Numbered from the stretch's first letter, positions 1 to 10,011 are shown. The stretch is DNA of 64,000 nucleotides from Myxococcales bacterium (GCA_019637115.1 JAHBWH010000011.1:1-64000); one strand, 5' to 3'. Program-made: numbers and translations. The notes: generated by a model not told the origin, from the letters alone.

Positions 1-96
1 ACTTCTCCAACTCCACCACCTCGCGTTCGACTGCGGAGCGGTTCCGACGTCACGGGTCTCGGGTGCGAGCGTGTCTTCGGAGATGCTCGTCTAACG

Positions 97-418
<322 letters not shown>

Positions 419-474
419 GAAGGTTGGGCAGGGGCAGGGGCAGGGGCAGGGGCAGGGGACTTTTTGCGCTCTTT

Positions 475-1713
475 TCACTCCAGGAACGCCACCTCACTCA
501 GCTCCCTCCGCCGCTCCATATCACCCGTGCCGAGCTGCCCCCCGTCGTTCGCGCCGGTGCAAAAGACCGCGCCGCCAGCGGCGCGCGCGCATGTGTGGAA
601 GCGGCCCGTCGCGACCTCGGCCCAGACTTGCCCCTCGCCCACCTCCGACGGGACGCGGCGATCGTCGAGATCCCCGGCGCCGAGCTGCCCCTCGACGTTG
701 CGCCCCCAGCATCGCAACGAACCGCTCGTGCTCACGACGCAGCCGTGGAACGTGTCGGTGTCGAGGTCCGCGAAGGGGCCGTCGTCCACGCGCGTCGGTG
801 AGGGCCGCGCCGTTCGGTCGCCGAGGCCGAGCTGAAACGAGGTGTTCTCGCCCCAACAGAGGAGCGCGCCGGTCGCGTCGAGGCCGCAGCCGTGGTTTTG
901 CCCCGGCTCGACGCGGGACCACACGCCATCATCGACCTGCGTCGGGTACCGCCGCTGGACGGGACCGGAGGGCCCGAGCCCGAGCTGGTCGTCGGAGTTG
1001 CGCCCCCAACAGTGCAGCAACCCCTGCCCGCGCAGCCCACACGCGCTGCCCTGGTGGCCCGCGACGAAGGTCCAATCGCGCTCCGCCCCGACGAGCGTGG
1101 GCACGCGGACGTCCGGCGAGCCGAACGCGTCGTCGAGCCCGAGCTGTCCTTCCGTGTTGTGGCCCCAGCACGCGAGGCGGCCGTCGACGAGGACGACGCA
1201 GACGTGGTTCTCCCCCGAGCCGACGTGCAGGGCCAGGGCGGGCAAGCGAACCTCGACCGGGAGATCCCGCGGGGCGTCGTCGCCCTGGCCGAGCTGTCCA
1301 TGATCGTTGCGCCCCCAGCACCAGAGCGCCCCGTCGCCATCGAGCCCGCAGGTGTGCGCCTCGCCGCACGCGACCTCGCGAACGTCGTCGCCGACCGGGA
1401 CACGGGCCGCCGCGAGCTGCACCGTGGGCCCCGCGCCCGTGCCCAGCTGGCCGCCCGCGTTGTCGCCCCAGCACCAGAGCCCACCTGCCCGCAGCACGCA
1501 CGTGTGTCGGCGGCCCGCGCAGAGCCGCCGACCATAGGAGACGGGAGGCCCCGCGTCGGGACCGACGTCGATCATGGGCGCGTCACGCGGGATCTCGGCG
1601 TCGAGGGCCGCGTCCAACGTGCGGCCCGCGTCCCCCTCGAGGATGGAGAGCTCCTGGACTCCACACGCGCCCGCGAGGACACACACGAGCGCGGCGAAGC
1701 GTCGCGCGCTCAT
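475..1713 (-). CDS. RCC1-repeat surface lipoprotein
   Basis: A 412-residue secreted protein of unknown specific role. The N-terminus ([18 protein letters not shown]) is a short signal with a Cys near residue 17, consistent with a lipoprotein although the lipobox is not ideal. An Asp/Ala-rich linker follows, then seven copies of the RCC1/BLIP-II blade signature, each a variant of CWGxNxxGQLGxG (the last reads [11 protein letters not shown]). Such repeats fold as a beta-propeller, usually a binding surface. Many cysteines fit an exported, disulfide-bonded protein. The ATG is chosen because it overlaps the stop of the upstream gene as ATGA and is followed directly by the signal sequence; the open frame continues upstream only through repeat-derived sequence. 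It is the distal gene of a two-gene operon. Confidence 0.85.
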   Translation of the reverse strand: MSARRFAALVCVLAGACGVQELSILEGDAGRTLDAALDAEIPRDAPMIDVGPDAGPPVSYGRRLCAGRRHTCVLRAGGLWCWGDNAGGQLGTGAGPTVQLAAARVPVGDDVREVACGEAHTCGLDGDGALWCWGRNDHGQLGQGDDAPRDLPVEVRLPALALHVGSGENHVCVVLVDGRLACWGHNTEGQLGLDDAFGSPDVRVPTLVGAERDWTFVAGHQGSACGLRGQGLLHCWGRNSDDQLGLGPSGPVQRRYPTQVDDGVWSRVEPGQNHGCGLDATGALLCWGENTSFQLGLGDRTARPSPTRVDDGPFADLDTDTFHGCVVSTSGSLRCWGRNVEGQLGAGDLDDRRVPSEVGEGQVWAEVATGRFHTCARAAGGAVFCTGANDGGQLGTGDMERRRELSEVAFLE

Positions 1714-2738
1714 AACCGCACCCCGAACGAGAAGGCGCCGTGCAGCTCGAGCGCCGAGATCGCGGAGAGCGTCACGCCGTTCTCCTGCGCCGCGACGCCC
1801 GTGATCGGCGCGCCCAGACCGACGTCGAGCGCCAGCCTCACGGGGCCGAACGCCCAACGCCCGCCCAGCCCGCCGCGCGCGAGCACCGCGACGCCCGCGT
1901 CCGTGCGGGCCACGAAGCCCTCGGCGGCGTCGCCGCGGAAGCGGACCCACGCGACCGCCAGCGCACCGCTGAGCACGAGCTGTGGCCCTCGACGCGCGTC
2001 GCCCAGGACCGCACCGAGCAACGCGATCTCCGCGAGCAACCCGCGGCTCTCGACGCTGCCGCCGATGCCCTCCGTCGGGAGACCGGCCCGCCCCCCGAGG
2101 GAGAGCCGCGTCCCGATCCGCGCGTGCATCCAGCCCTCGAGCTGCAGGCCGCCGCCGAGCAGACGCTCGCCTCCGCCGTAGCGCTCGAAGCCGAACGCCG
2201 CGGAGAGCCACCACGGCGCCCGCGGCGCGCGCTGCTCGACGACGGCGGCGGCCGTCCGCTCGATGACGCGCCGCACCTCCTGGGGAGGCTCCTCGGCGGG
2301 GGGCGGCGCGTCGGGCAAGAGCAGCTCGGCCCAGCTCGCGCGCAGCAGCTCGTCGGCGCCGATCGCGACCGCGAGCGGGCGGCTGTCGCGTGGCATGCCG
2401 CGGAGCGCGAGCTCGCGGCGGACGCGCTTGTCGGTGACCGCGTCTTGGACGTCGACGCGCACGACGGCCCCTCGGAGCGCCTCGAGGGTGAGGATCGCCA
2501 CTGGACGAACCGCCGGGGGCCATCGGGTCTCCGCGAGACAGAGGTCGAAGCCCTGCACGCGGAGGGCGGCGCGCAGCTCGGCGACCACCGCGCCCCGCTC
2601 GCCGTCCTCCCACGTACCCGGCAAGTCGACGACGAGGAACGCGCCGCGCGGCCGGCACGCCGGCACCTCCTCCTCGGTGGCCTCGGTCGGTTGCGCGCTC
2701 GCCGTCGACAGGCTCGCGAGCAGCGCGAGCGCGAGCAT
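1710..2738 (-). CDS. Exported protein, probable outer-membrane barrel domain
   Basis: A protein of about 342 residues without a family I recognise. It starts with a hydrophobic segment ending [10 protein letters not shown] that looks like a cleavable signal peptide. The first half has alternating strands and helices and ends in a proline-rich linker near residue 175. The second half is Gly-rich with short alternating amphipathic strands (for example [15 protein letters not shown]) and ends FSFGVRL, as expected of an outer-membrane barrel; this is inference. The start is uncertain: the ATG lies only about 40 bp from a hexamer array, the signal lacks the usual basic n-region, and the frame stays open through the array, so the original 5' end may have been altered by the repeat. 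It overlaps the RCC1 lipoprotein by 4 bp (ATGA). Confidence 0.7.
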   Translation of the reverse strand: MLALALLASLSTASAQPTEATEEEVPACRPRGAFLVVDLPGTWEDGERGAVVAELRAALRVQGFDLCLAETRWPPAVRPVAILTLEALRGAVVRVDVQDAVTDKRVRRELALRGMPRDSRPLAVAIGADELLRASWAELLLPDAPPPAEEPPQEVRRVIERTAAAVVEQRAPRAPWWLSAAFGFERYGGGERLLGGGLQLEGWMHARIGTRLSLGGRAGLPTEGIGGSVESRGLLAEIALLGAVLGDARRGPQLVLSGALAVAWVRFRGDAAEGFVARTDAGVAVLARGGLGGRWAFGPVRLALDVGLGAPITGVAAQENGVTLSAISALELHGAFSFGVRL

Positions 2739-2764
2739 TCCTGCGAGGCTCGTGCTGGGGCTCG

Positions 2765-3100
2765 GTCGTGCGCGTGCGGAGCCGGGTCCGCTTCCGCGCC
2801 CGCGTCCGCGTCCGGGTCCGGGTCCGGGTCCGAGTCCGAGTCCGAGTCCGAGTCCGAGTCCGGGTCCGGGTCCGAGTCCGAGTCCGCGTCCGAGTCCGAG
2901 TCCGAGTCCGAGTCCGAGTCCGGGTCCGAGTCCGAGTCCGAGTCCGAGTCCGCGTCCGGGTCCGCGTCCGGGTCCGGGTGCGCGTCCGGGTCCGCGCCCG
3001 ACTCCAGCTGCGCGACGCTGCCGATCCACGTCCCCGTGCGCGCGCACGTCCACGTCCACGTCCACGTCCGCGTGCGCGTCCGCATGCACGACCAGAGACG
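2765..3100. repeat. Hexanucleotide-repeat island 2
   Basis: The sequence is GTCCGA/GTCCGG/GTCCGC hexamers from about 2790 to 3000, then GTCCAC hexamers at 3045-3070, then an alternating purine-pyrimidine edge (GCGTGCGCGTCCGCATGCAC) ending in CGACCAGAGACG at about 3090-3100. The edge resembles those of islands 3 and 5. The array lies directly upstream of the start of the barrel-like/RCC1 operon on the minus strand, so that operon's promoter must be within or beyond it. The rest of the gap (3101-3289) holds no gene; it contains the 14-bp palindrome TGGCGTCGACGCCA at 3124-3137. Confidence 0.9.
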
Positions 3101-3289
3101 TCGGTCCGGGCTCCGTGGTGACTGATGGCGTCGACGCCACGCGGAGCCCTGCCGCGAGGGGAGCTCGCGCCCCGGCCTCCCCGCACGGGCGCTCGGGCGC
3201 TGGCCAGGAAGGTGGGCGCAGGTCCACGCCGCCGAGTCTATCAGCGATCGCGCGCGCGTCTCTTGGCCGCAGCGGCGTCAGCGGCGTCC

Positions 3290-4312
3290 TCAGTCGCAGG
3301 AGAGGCGCGCGGCGTGGCGTCCCTCGGGGTAACGCGCCAGGTAGGCGTCGAGCGCGCGCTGGCATGCCGCCGCCTGACCGGCGCGGCGTCGCGCGGCCAC
3401 GAGCCGCGCCGTCACGTCCTCGCGCAGCGCGCCCGGTCCGATCCGCAGGGCACGCTCGAAGGCCTCCGCCGCGCCCGCCGGATCGTCGAGCGAGTCCATC
3501 CGCAGCCGCCCGAGCTCGACGGCGGCGAGGCCCGCGCGCCCGTCGCGCGGGTAGGCGCGGAGGAAGCGCTCGTAGGCCTGCGCGGCGTCCTGCGGGCTGC
3601 CCTCGCGGCGCGCGGTCCGGGCCGCGTCGAAGGCCTCGCTCGCGGTCGTGCGCGGGCGCCGGACGCGACGAGGCCCGCTGTCCTCCTCCACCGTGTCTGC
3701 GTCGACCAGCTCGTCGATGGCCTCCTCGACGAGGCTTGGCCCCTGCCACGACTGGCCTGCGCGAAGCCGCCGCGTGCTCTCGCCGACGCGCACGTCGACC
3801 GCCCCGCGACGCACCTCGACCCGCACGGAGCCCTCGTCGTCGCGCCGCACGACGAAGCGCGTGCCGACGACGCGCACCTCGACGTCATCGACCTCGACGA
3901 TGAACGTCCGGCCGACGTCACGAGCCACCTCGAAGGTCGCCGCCCCGCGCCGCAAGGAGAGGCGCAGCTCGTCCGCCGCGCCGTTGCGTCGCTCGAGCTC
4001 GGCGCCCGGCGCCGCGACGATCTCGGACCCGTCCTCGAGCCGGACGCGCTCGGCCTCTCCCCCGACCGTCAAGGTCGTCCCCGCCCAGCGCGGGGTCTCG
4101 TCGGGCACCAAGACGACGAGCAACGCCGCGGCCGCGGCCGCGATGGCCGCCGTCGGCAACACCCAGCGACGCCGCGGACGCATGTCCAGCTCCTTGGCGT
4201 CGAGGCGCGCGGTGATGGCCGCCCAGCTCTCTTCGTCTCGACCCGGGACGTCGGGTGGAGACACGAGAGCGCGTCGGTCGAGCTCGGGTGTGCGCTTGGG
4301 ATCAGTCATCAT
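3290..4312 (-). CDS. FecR-domain/TPR membrane protein, probable sigma-factor partner
   Basis: A 340-residue inner-membrane protein. About 46 cytoplasmic residues precede one transmembrane segment (about 47-69, after an MRPRRRW basic stretch). A FecR-like domain follows (about 80-190), with the motif VRLEDGSEIVAAPGAEL and the repeated strand pattern typical of FecR/DUF4880 proteins. The C-terminus has TPR-like helices (AQAYERFLRAYPRDGRAGLA; AAEAFERALRIGPGALRE) before a final Cys pair. FecR proteins usually act as sensors or anti-sigma regulators of an adjacent ECF sigma factor, and the start here overlaps the end of the sigma gene by 11 bp. The TPR tail replaces the usual TonB-receptor contact and no TonB receptor is nearby, so the signal is probably not iron uptake. 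ATG codons at 4312 or 4309 are both possible. Confidence 0.85.
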   Translation of the reverse strand: MMTDPKRTPELDRRALVSPPDVPGRDEESWAAITARLDAKELDMRPRRRWVLPTAAIAAAAAALLVVLVPDETPRWAGTTLTVGGEAERVRLEDGSEIVAAPGAELERRNGAADELRLSLRRGAATFEVARDVGRTFIVEVDDVEVRVVGTRFVVRRDDEGSVRVEVRRGAVDVRVGESTRRLRAGQSWQGPSLVEEAIDELVDADTVEEDSGPRRVRRPRTTASEAFDAARTARREGSPQDAAQAYERFLRAYPRDGRAGLAAVELGRLRMDSLDDPAGAAEAFERALRIGPGALREDVTARLVAARRRAGQAAACQRALDAYLARYPEGRHAARLSCD

Positions 4313-4976
4313 CGGGGCCCCCCTCTGAAGGAGCGTTGCAAGCAAGCGGAAGCGGGCGACCGAGGCGCGCCGAGAGCAAGACCTCCCCGTCTTGCAAGCG
4401 GCGCTTCACGGTGGCGGGGGAGCGGCCCGTCTGGGCCGCGATCTCGGGGATGGTCAGTCCTTCGACGCGGCGAAGGACGAGGGCGATGCGGACGTCGGCG
4501 GGGAGCTCGTCCAGGATCGCGTAGAGGGCGCGGAGCTCCGTGGCGACGTCGGGAGGGGCGTCGGCGGAGACGAACTGGTCGGCCGCGATCGCGTCGCTGC
4601 GGTCCAAGAAGAACCGCCGACGCAGCCGCCGGCGTCGGATGCGCTTGCGGGCCTGCAAGCAGACGATCGAGCCGAGCCATTTGGCGAAGGCCTGCGGCTC
4701 GCGGAGCGAGCCGAGGCTCGAGAAGGCCGCGACGAAGGTGTCTTGGACCAGGTCGTCGACCTCCGTCCCACCCAGCAGCCGGTGGGCGAGGCCGGTCACC
4801 ATGCCGACGTGGCGCCGGTAGAGCTCGGCCTGCGCGCCGCGCGAGCCGACGACCGCCTGCTCGACGAGCTCGGCGTCGGTGGTCTCGGGCGCGCGACGGC
4901 GCAGCGGCAGGACGACTCCCATCGCTTCGTACGTGCCCCGAGCGCCCCCGGATGGCTCATCTGGGCCGGTCGCCAT
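4302..4976 (-). CDS. ECF RNA polymerase sigma factor (sigma-70 family)
   Basis: A 224-residue alternative sigma factor. Region 2 contains AELYRRHVGMVTGLAHRLLG and the -10-reading helix DDLVQDTFVAAF (about residues 74-85). An Arg-rich linker (RKRIRRRRLRRRF) follows, then region 4 with the helix-turn-helix LTIPEIAAQTGRSPATVKRR near the C-terminus. Length and domain order match ECF sigma factors. The gene is translationally coupled to the FecR/TPR gene downstream (11-bp overlap), so the pair is probably a signal-responsive regulator. The basic linker between regions 2 and 4 is unusually Arg-dense. Confidence 0.93.
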   Translation of the reverse strand: MATGPDEPSGGARGTYEAMGVVLPLRRRAPETTDAELVEQAVVGSRGAQAELYRRHVGMVTGLAHRLLGGTEVDDLVQDTFVAAFSSLGSLREPQAFAKWLGSIVCLQARKRIRRRRLRRRFFLDRSDAIAADQFVSADAPPDVATELRALYAILDELPADVRIALVLRRVEGLTIPEIAAQTGRSPATVKRRLQDGEVLLSARLGRPLPLACNAPSEGGPDDD

Positions 4977-5129
4977 CGGTCCCCCTGCGCGGCGCCCCTC
5001 GCGAGGCGGAAAACACCAACGATCTCATGGCACGAAGCCTCGTTCTCGGGTGTCGCATCGGGTCCCCCTCCCACCGCACGAGCCGCGCTCTTCGTCCGTG
5101 CGGCGCCTGACACCCTCAGGATGACGCCA

Positions 5130-5936
5130 TCAGAGCGCGGCGGCGAGGCGGTCCGCGGGCGCCTCGGCGAGCCGTCGCACCGTCGTCGCCTGCGCACAGA
5201 GCGTCTCCCCGACGAGGATCTCGTGCCCAAAGGCGACGTCGCCCGAGGACGTCCGTCCCACCCGGCGGGTCCTCACCTCGACCCGATCGAGCGCCCGGAC
5301 GCCCCGCAGGTACTTCACCCACTCCGCGACCGGCACGAGCGACGCGGGCGCCAGACCGGCCGCGTGCATGCGCCGCGCGATCGCCTCGTCGCAGAAGTCC
5401 ACGTAGGCGGGGTGGTTCACGTGGTCGAGCGGGTCCATCCCGGCGAACCAGGCCTCGAAGGTGAAGGCGTGGGTGGGGCCCGGCTCGACCTCGGGCTCGA
5501 CCGGGGGCAGCGCCGGGGATTCGTCCGCCGGGTCGTCGTGCACCGGGAACGCCTCGGTGAGCGCACGAGGCGCGCGGCTCGGCGCGAGCGCCTCCGAGAC
5601 GTGCACCCACTCCTGCGTCGCGGAGGCGACGGGGCCCCGCCCCGAGGAGAGGCGCACCTCGCGCGTCGAGAGCATCTCGCGGCGGAAGCGCCGTACCCAC
5701 GTCTTGGCTTCGAGCGGCTCGCCGTAGAAGGTCTCGTGGTGATGCCGCACGGTCATCTCGCGCATGACGAACGCGCTGCCCACCTCGCGATAGCGTGGCG
5801 GCGGCCAGCCCGCGCGTGTCGACCCTTCGACCGCGGCCTCTTGGAACGCGCGCCACACGTCTCCGGCGCGCGCAACGTCGCGCGGAGAGAAGGCGTGCCG
5901 GGGGAGCATCGCCGGGAAGGTCCAGAGGGGCTGCAT
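5130..5936 (-). CDS. Acyl-ACP/acyl-CoA thioesterase-like protein with two hotdog folds
   Basis: A 268-residue protein whose halves both resemble the hotdog fold of 4-hydroxybenzoyl-CoA/acyl-ACP thioesterases. The N-terminal half carries TVRHHHETFYGEPLEAKTWV and the C-terminal half carries DHVNHPAYVDFCDEAIARRM, the usual D-x-x-N-H-x-x-Y arrangement of the acidic active-site helix. It would hydrolyse a fatty acyl thioester in the cytoplasm; the chain and carrier cannot be read from sequence. The internal ATG (MQPLWTFPAMLP) is preferred over the longer frame because the extra N-terminus is Arg/Ala-rich shadow sequence. It stands alone, with about 150 bp to the sigma gene and a divergent glnS. 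Confidence 0.75.
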   Translation of the reverse strand: MQPLWTFPAMLPRHAFSPRDVARAGDVWRAFQEAAVEGSTRAGWPPPRYREVGSAFVMREMTVRHHHETFYGEPLEAKTWVRRFRREMLSTREVRLSSGRGPVASATQEWVHVSEALAPSRAPRALTEAFPVHDDPADESPALPPVEPEVEPGPTHAFTFEAWFAGMDPLDHVNHPAYVDFCDEAIARRMHAAGLAPASLVPVAEWVKYLRGVRALDRVEVRTRRVGRTSSGDVAFGHEILVGETLCAQATTVRRLAEAPADRLAAAL

Positions 5937-6174
5937 CGCCGCCCCTCTAGCAGAGCGCCGGGCGTGACGCCGCGAGGCGCACGCGCTCTTGCCGAGCGCC
6001 GATCGCACGCGTAGCGTGCCCGCCCCGAGCACCTCGGCCCGCGTGCGCGCGGACCGTCGCAGTCCGTCGAGGGACTCTCCGAGCCTCTTGACGAACGGCT
6101 TCTTCTCACTGGGGTCTCTTCCGAAGAGCCCCCCTCCACTCGGCCGGCGCCGAGCGGAGCCTCCCCGAGACTAC

Positions 6175-6205
6175 GTCCGTCGAAGCAGGGAGCGCTTCGA
6201 CGGAC
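6175..6205 (+). promoter_or_regulatory. Perfect 12-bp hairpin in the glnS leader
   Basis: GTCCGTCGAAGC and GCTTCGACGGAC are exact reverse complements separated by a 7-nt loop (AGGGAGC). The structure ends 15 bp before the glnS ATG and about 6 bp before a GAGG ribosome-binding site. There is no T-tract, so it does not look like an intrinsic terminator. It may be a leader hairpin or a protein-binding site. Confidence 0.6.
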
Positions 6206-6220
6206 TGCTAGCGAGGCGTC

Positions 6221-7936
6221 ATGAGCGGACACGACCGAAAGCGCGACCCCGAAGCCCCCCGAGCCGATGATCAGCCTGGCAACTTCGTCGCCGAGCTGGT
6301 GGAGCAGGAGCTCGCGCAGGGCGCGCTTCCGCGGCGGTTGATGACCCGCTTCCCCCCCGAGCCCAACGGCTACCTCCACATCGGGCACGCCAAGAGCATC
6401 GCGCTCAACTTCGGGCTCGCGACGCTCTCGAAGGACGGCGTCTGCAACCTTCGCTTCGACGACACGAACCCGGAGACGGAGTCCACGGAGTTCGTCGAGT
6501 CGATCCAGAACGACGTGCGCTGGCTCGGCTTCGACTGGGGCGAGCGGCTCTACTACGCGAGCGACTACTTCGACCAGCTCTACGCCTGGGCCGAGCAGCT
6601 GATCGCGAAGGGCCTCGCCTACGTCGACGTGCGCAGCGAGGAGGCCATCCGCGAGGCACGCGGCGACTTCCACCGGCCGGGCGTCGCCGGCCCCGAGCGC
6701 GACCGGAGCCCCGAGGAGAACCTCGCGCTCTTCCGCAAGATGCGCGACGGCGGCTTCGAGGAGGGCGAGGCCGTCCTCCGTGCGAAGATCGATCTCGCGT
6801 CCAAGGACGTGAAGCTCCGCGACCCGCTGATGTATCGCATCAAGAAGGTGCCTCATCACCGCACCGGCACGAAGTGGTGCATCTACCCGATGTACGACTG
6901 GGCCCACGGGCAGTCGGACGCGATCGAGGGCGTGACGCACAGCATCTGCACGCTGGAGTTCGTCAACCACCACGCGCTCTACGATTGGTTCCTCGCGGCG
7001 CTCGAGATCCCCGAGCCGCCGCGGCAGATCGAGTTCGGCAAGCTCAACCTGAGCTACACCGTGCTCTCGAAGCGGCGCCTGCAGCGCCTCGTGAACGAGG
7101 GCCACGTTCGCGGCTGGGACGACCCGCGCCTGGCGACCCTCGCGGGCCTGCGCCGCCGCGGCTACCCCGCGGAGGCGATCGTGGCGTTCTGCGAGCGCAT
7201 CGGCGTCAGCCGCAACGACGGCGTCGTCGACATCGGGCTGCTCGAGCACGAGGTGCGCGAGCACCTGAACGCCCACGCGCCGCGCCGCATGGGCGTCGTG
7301 CGCCCGCTCAAGGTCGTGCTCGAGAACTACCCCGAGGGTCAGGTCGAGCAGGTCGAGCTCGCGAACCACCCGATGGACCCCTCGATGGGCACGCGGACGG
7401 TGCCCTTCTCGCGGGAGCTCTGGATCGAGCGCGACGACTGGATGGACGAGCCCCCCAAGCAGTGGTTCCGCCTCGGCCCCGGCCGCGAGGTTCGCCTGCG
7501 TGGGGCGGCGATCGTGCGCTGCACCGAGGTCGTCCGCGACGCGGACGGCGTCGTCCAGGAGCTGCGCTGCCACTGGGATCCCGAGAGCAAGGGCGGGAAC
7601 GCGGCCGACGGCCGCAAGGTCAAGGGCACGATCCATTGGCTGAGCGCCACGCACGCCGCCCCGTGCGAGATGCGCCTCTACGAGCGGCTCTTCGCGGACG
7701 AGAACCCGAACGCCGCCGAGCCCGACTTCCTCGCGGCCCTGAACCCCGAGAGCCTCGAGATCACGCAGGGTTTCGTCGAACCGAGCCTGAAGGACGCCGC
7801 GGCCGGTGCCCGGGTGCAGCTCGAGCGGCTCGGCTACTTCGTGCTCGACACCCACGACTCGCGCCCCGAGCACCTCGTGCTCAACCGGACGATTGGGCTG
7901 AAGGACGGCTGGGCGAAGATCGCCGCGAAGCTCTGA
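6221..7936 (+). CDS. glnS: Glutamine--tRNA ligase
   Basis: GlnRS charges tRNA-Gln with glutamine using ATP. The 571-residue product matches the family length (about 550) with a short extra N-terminus. The class I HIGH motif is present as PPEPNGYLHIGHAKS (HIGH at residues 53-56) and the KMSKS loop as TVLSKRRL (about 280-286). GlnRS-specific features follow, such as RFDDTNPETES, the LEFVNHHALYDWFL segment and C-terminal anticodon-binding beta-barrels. The ATG is preceded by GAGG. The gene is monocistronic and divergent from the thioesterase. Confidence 0.97.
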   Translation: MSGHDRKRDPEAPRADDQPGNFVAELVEQELAQGALPRRLMTRFPPEPNGYLHIGHAKSIALNFGLATLSKDGVCNLRFDDTNPETESTEFVESIQNDVRWLGFDWGERLYYASDYFDQLYAWAEQLIAKGLAYVDVRSEEAIREARGDFHRPGVAGPERDRSPEENLALFRKMRDGGFEEGEAVLRAKIDLASKDVKLRDPLMYRIKKVPHHRTGTKWCIYPMYDWAHGQSDAIEGVTHSICTLEFVNHHALYDWFLAALEIPEPPRQIEFGKLNLSYTVLSKRRLQRLVNEGHVRGWDDPRLATLAGLRRRGYPAEAIVAFCERIGVSRNDGVVDIGLLEHEVREHLNAHAPRRMGVVRPLKVVLENYPEGQVEQVELANHPMDPSMGTRTVPFSRELWIERDDWMDEPPKQWFRLGPGREVRLRGAAIVRCTEVVRDADGVVQELRCHWDPESKGGNAADGRKVKGTIHWLSATHAAPCEMRLYERLFADENPNAAEPDFLAALNPESLEITQGFVEPSLKDAAAGARVQLERLGYFVLDTHDSRPEHLVLNRTIGLKDGWAKIAAKL

Positions 7937-8058
7937 AGCGCGGCTGCCGCCACCGGCGCTTTTTACAGCCACGACGCATGATTCCATCATACCCTCGGCG
8001 AATGCGAGCGCCGCTCGCGACCACGAGCGCGTCACCAGCGCACTACCCGAAGGGATGT

Positions 8059-10011
8059 ATGGACCAAGACAGCTGTTCCCCGATCGAGCACTCGAAGACG
8101 ACGCCGCGGAGCCCTAGCCTCGTGGCGTCGTTGCTTTCCGTCGTCATGGCGATCCCGCTGGCGAGCCAAGCCCAAGAGGGCGACAGCGACGGCGACGGCG
8201 TCCGCGACTCGCGCGACCTCTGCCCCAACACACGCCCCGGCCGAAGCGTCGACGAGGCTGGCTGCGACGCCTTCTGCGAGGTCGTCCTCGACGCCGCGAA
8301 CGGCTCGGCGTTCCTCCGCTCGCGGCTGCTCGAGGTCGGCACCGCGGATTGGGGCTCGTTCGGGACGGTGAACGCGCCGCCTGCCGGGTGGCACGAGCGA
8401 CCGGCGGGGACCCCGCTCGGCTTCGTCGCGAACCCCGCGGACGACGACTGGACGAACTACCAGGGGGACTTCTTCGTGCCGGGCACCCCCGAAGAGGGCT
8501 TCGGCCTCAACGTGGGCGGCGTCGACTACTACACGAGCCGTTTGATGGGCGAGCGCGGCGTGGTCGGCGAGTTCACCGGGACCGCCGTCGAGTGCACGCC
8601 GCGGATCTGCGGGTTGCGCGGCGGCGGCTCGGTCTACTGGAGCGGGTCGCGCGCCGGCATCGACATCGCGCAGACCTACTCGGTCTTCAACGAGGGCCTC
8701 TACATCCTCATCCAGGTGACGCTGACCAACACGACGGACTCCGAGCAGACCGTCTACTACATGCGCAACGTCGACCCCGACAACATGCAGACGGTGACGG
8801 GGGACTTCGTGACGCGCAACACCATCGTCTCGCAGGGCGACGGCACGGAGACCTCGCTCGCCCTCGTCAGCGCGACGACCTCGTCCCCCGACTCGTATAT
8901 CGCGCTCGCCTCGTCGGACCCCGACGCGCGCGTGACCTACGGCGGCTTCTCGAACCGCGACGTCGACGGCGTGTGGAACTGCGCCGGCGGTCTGGTCTGC
9001 GCGCTGGGAAGCGTCAGCGTCGACGACATCGCGATCTCGCTCGCGGTGCGCAAGGTCATCCCGGCGGGAGAGTCCCGCTCGTTCGCCTACGTCTACACGC
9101 TCTCGCAGGACGTGATCGCCGAGTCGGTCGCCTGCACCGTCCCCGCCGTCTGCGGCGACGGAGAGGTCGAGGGCACCGAGGTCTGCGACGACGGCGGTCT
9201 CGACGCGGGCGACGGCTGCGACGCTGCCTGCGACGTCGAGACCGGCTGGGAGTGCATGGGCAGCCCGAGCGTCTGCACGCCCGTCTGCGGCGACGGCGTC
9301 GTGCTCGGCGCCGAGCAATGCGACGACGGGAACACGGAGAACGGCGACGGCTGCAGCGACGGCTGCGCCTTCGAGGCCGGGTGGGATTGCTCGGGCACGC
9401 CGCTCGTCTGCACCGAGATCTGCGGTGACGGGCTGGTGGTCGGCGACGAGCCCTGCGACGGCGGCGGCGAGAGCCCGACGTGCAACCCCGATTGCACGCC
9501 CGCGGTGTGCGGTGACGGAATCGTCAACGCAATGGCCGGCGAGTCGTGCGACGACGGAAACACCGAGCCCGGCGACGGCTGCTCGGCGACCTGCGTCAAC
9601 GAGGAGTGCGGCAACGGCATCGTCGATCCGGGCGAGCAATGCGACACGCGCGGCGAGTCCGCGACCTGCGACCCCGACTGCACCAACGCGGTCTGCGGGG
9701 ACGGCTACGTCAACATGGCGGCGGGGGAGCAATGCGACGACGGCAACACCGACGCCGGCGACGCCTGCTCGCCGACCTGCCAGCTCACGCCCGACGCGGG
9801 GCCGGGCGACCCGGACGCGGGACCGAGCCCGGACGCGGGCACGGGCGACGCGAGCGTCGTCCTCGACGCGGGCGTCGGCGTCGACGCGGGCGCGGAGTAC
9901 TCGGGCAGCGGCGGCTGCGGCTGCTCGACCCCGGGCACCCGCGACGGCGCGGTGCCGTGGTGGTTGATGGTCACCCTCGGCTTGGCGTGGATGGTGCGCC
10001 GCCGCACCTGA
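8059..10011 (+). CDS. MYXO-CTERM surface protein with Cys-rich DUF4215 repeats
   Basis: A 650-residue exported protein. After a signal peptide (about residues 1-38, ending ASQAQ) there is a thrombospondin type 3-like calcium motif (DSDGDGVRDSRDLCPNT). A domain of about 270 residues follows that I do not recognise. Residues about 360-590 carry tandem Myxococcus cysteine-rich repeats of the form CGDGxxxxxEQCDDGNTxxGDGCSxxC (DUF4215 family). An Asp-Ala-Gly-rich linker leads to the MYXO-CTERM tail: a GCGCS cysteine cluster, one transmembrane helix (VPWWLMVTLGLAWMV) and terminal RRRT. MYXO-CTERM tails are processed and anchored at the cell surface in myxobacteria. The ATG has a good AAGGG site 4-5 bp upstream. 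A strong hairpin follows the gene. Confidence 0.92.
   Translation: MDQDSCSPIEHSKTTPRSPSLVASLLSVVMAIPLASQAQEGDSDGDGVRDSRDLCPNTRPGRSVDEAGCDAFCEVVLDAANGSAFLRSRLLEVGTADWGSFGTVNAPPAGWHERPAGTPLGFVANPADDDWTNYQGDFFVPGTPEEGFGLNVGGVDYYTSRLMGERGVVGEFTGTAVECTPRICGLRGGGSVYWSGSRAGIDIAQTYSVFNEGLYILIQVTLTNTTDSEQTVYYMRNVDPDNMQTVTGDFVTRNTIVSQGDGTETSLALVSATTSSPDSYIALASSDPDARVTYGGFSNRDVDGVWNCAGGLVCALGSVSVDDIAISLAVRKVIPAGESRSFAYVYTLSQDVIAESVACTVPAVCGDGEVEGTEVCDDGGLDAGDGCDAACDVETGWECMGSPSVCTPVCGDGVVLGAEQCDDGNTENGDGCSDGCAFEAGWDCSGTPLVCTEICGDGLVVGDEPCDGGGESPTCNPDCTPAVCGDGIVNAMAGESCDDGNTEPGDGCSATCVNEECGNGIVDPGEQCDTRGESATCDPDCTNAVCGDGYVNMAAGEQCDDGNTDAGDACSPTCQLTPDAGPGDPDAGPSPDAGTGDASVVLDAGVGVDAGAEYSGSGGCGCSTPGTRDGAVPWWLMVTLGLAWMVRRRT

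Noticed and set aside
2739-3749. Upstream extension of the barrel-like gene through the repeat array
   Set aside because: The added sequence is Gly-Leu-Gly-Pro repeat and antisense of FecR; hexamers simply keep the frame open.
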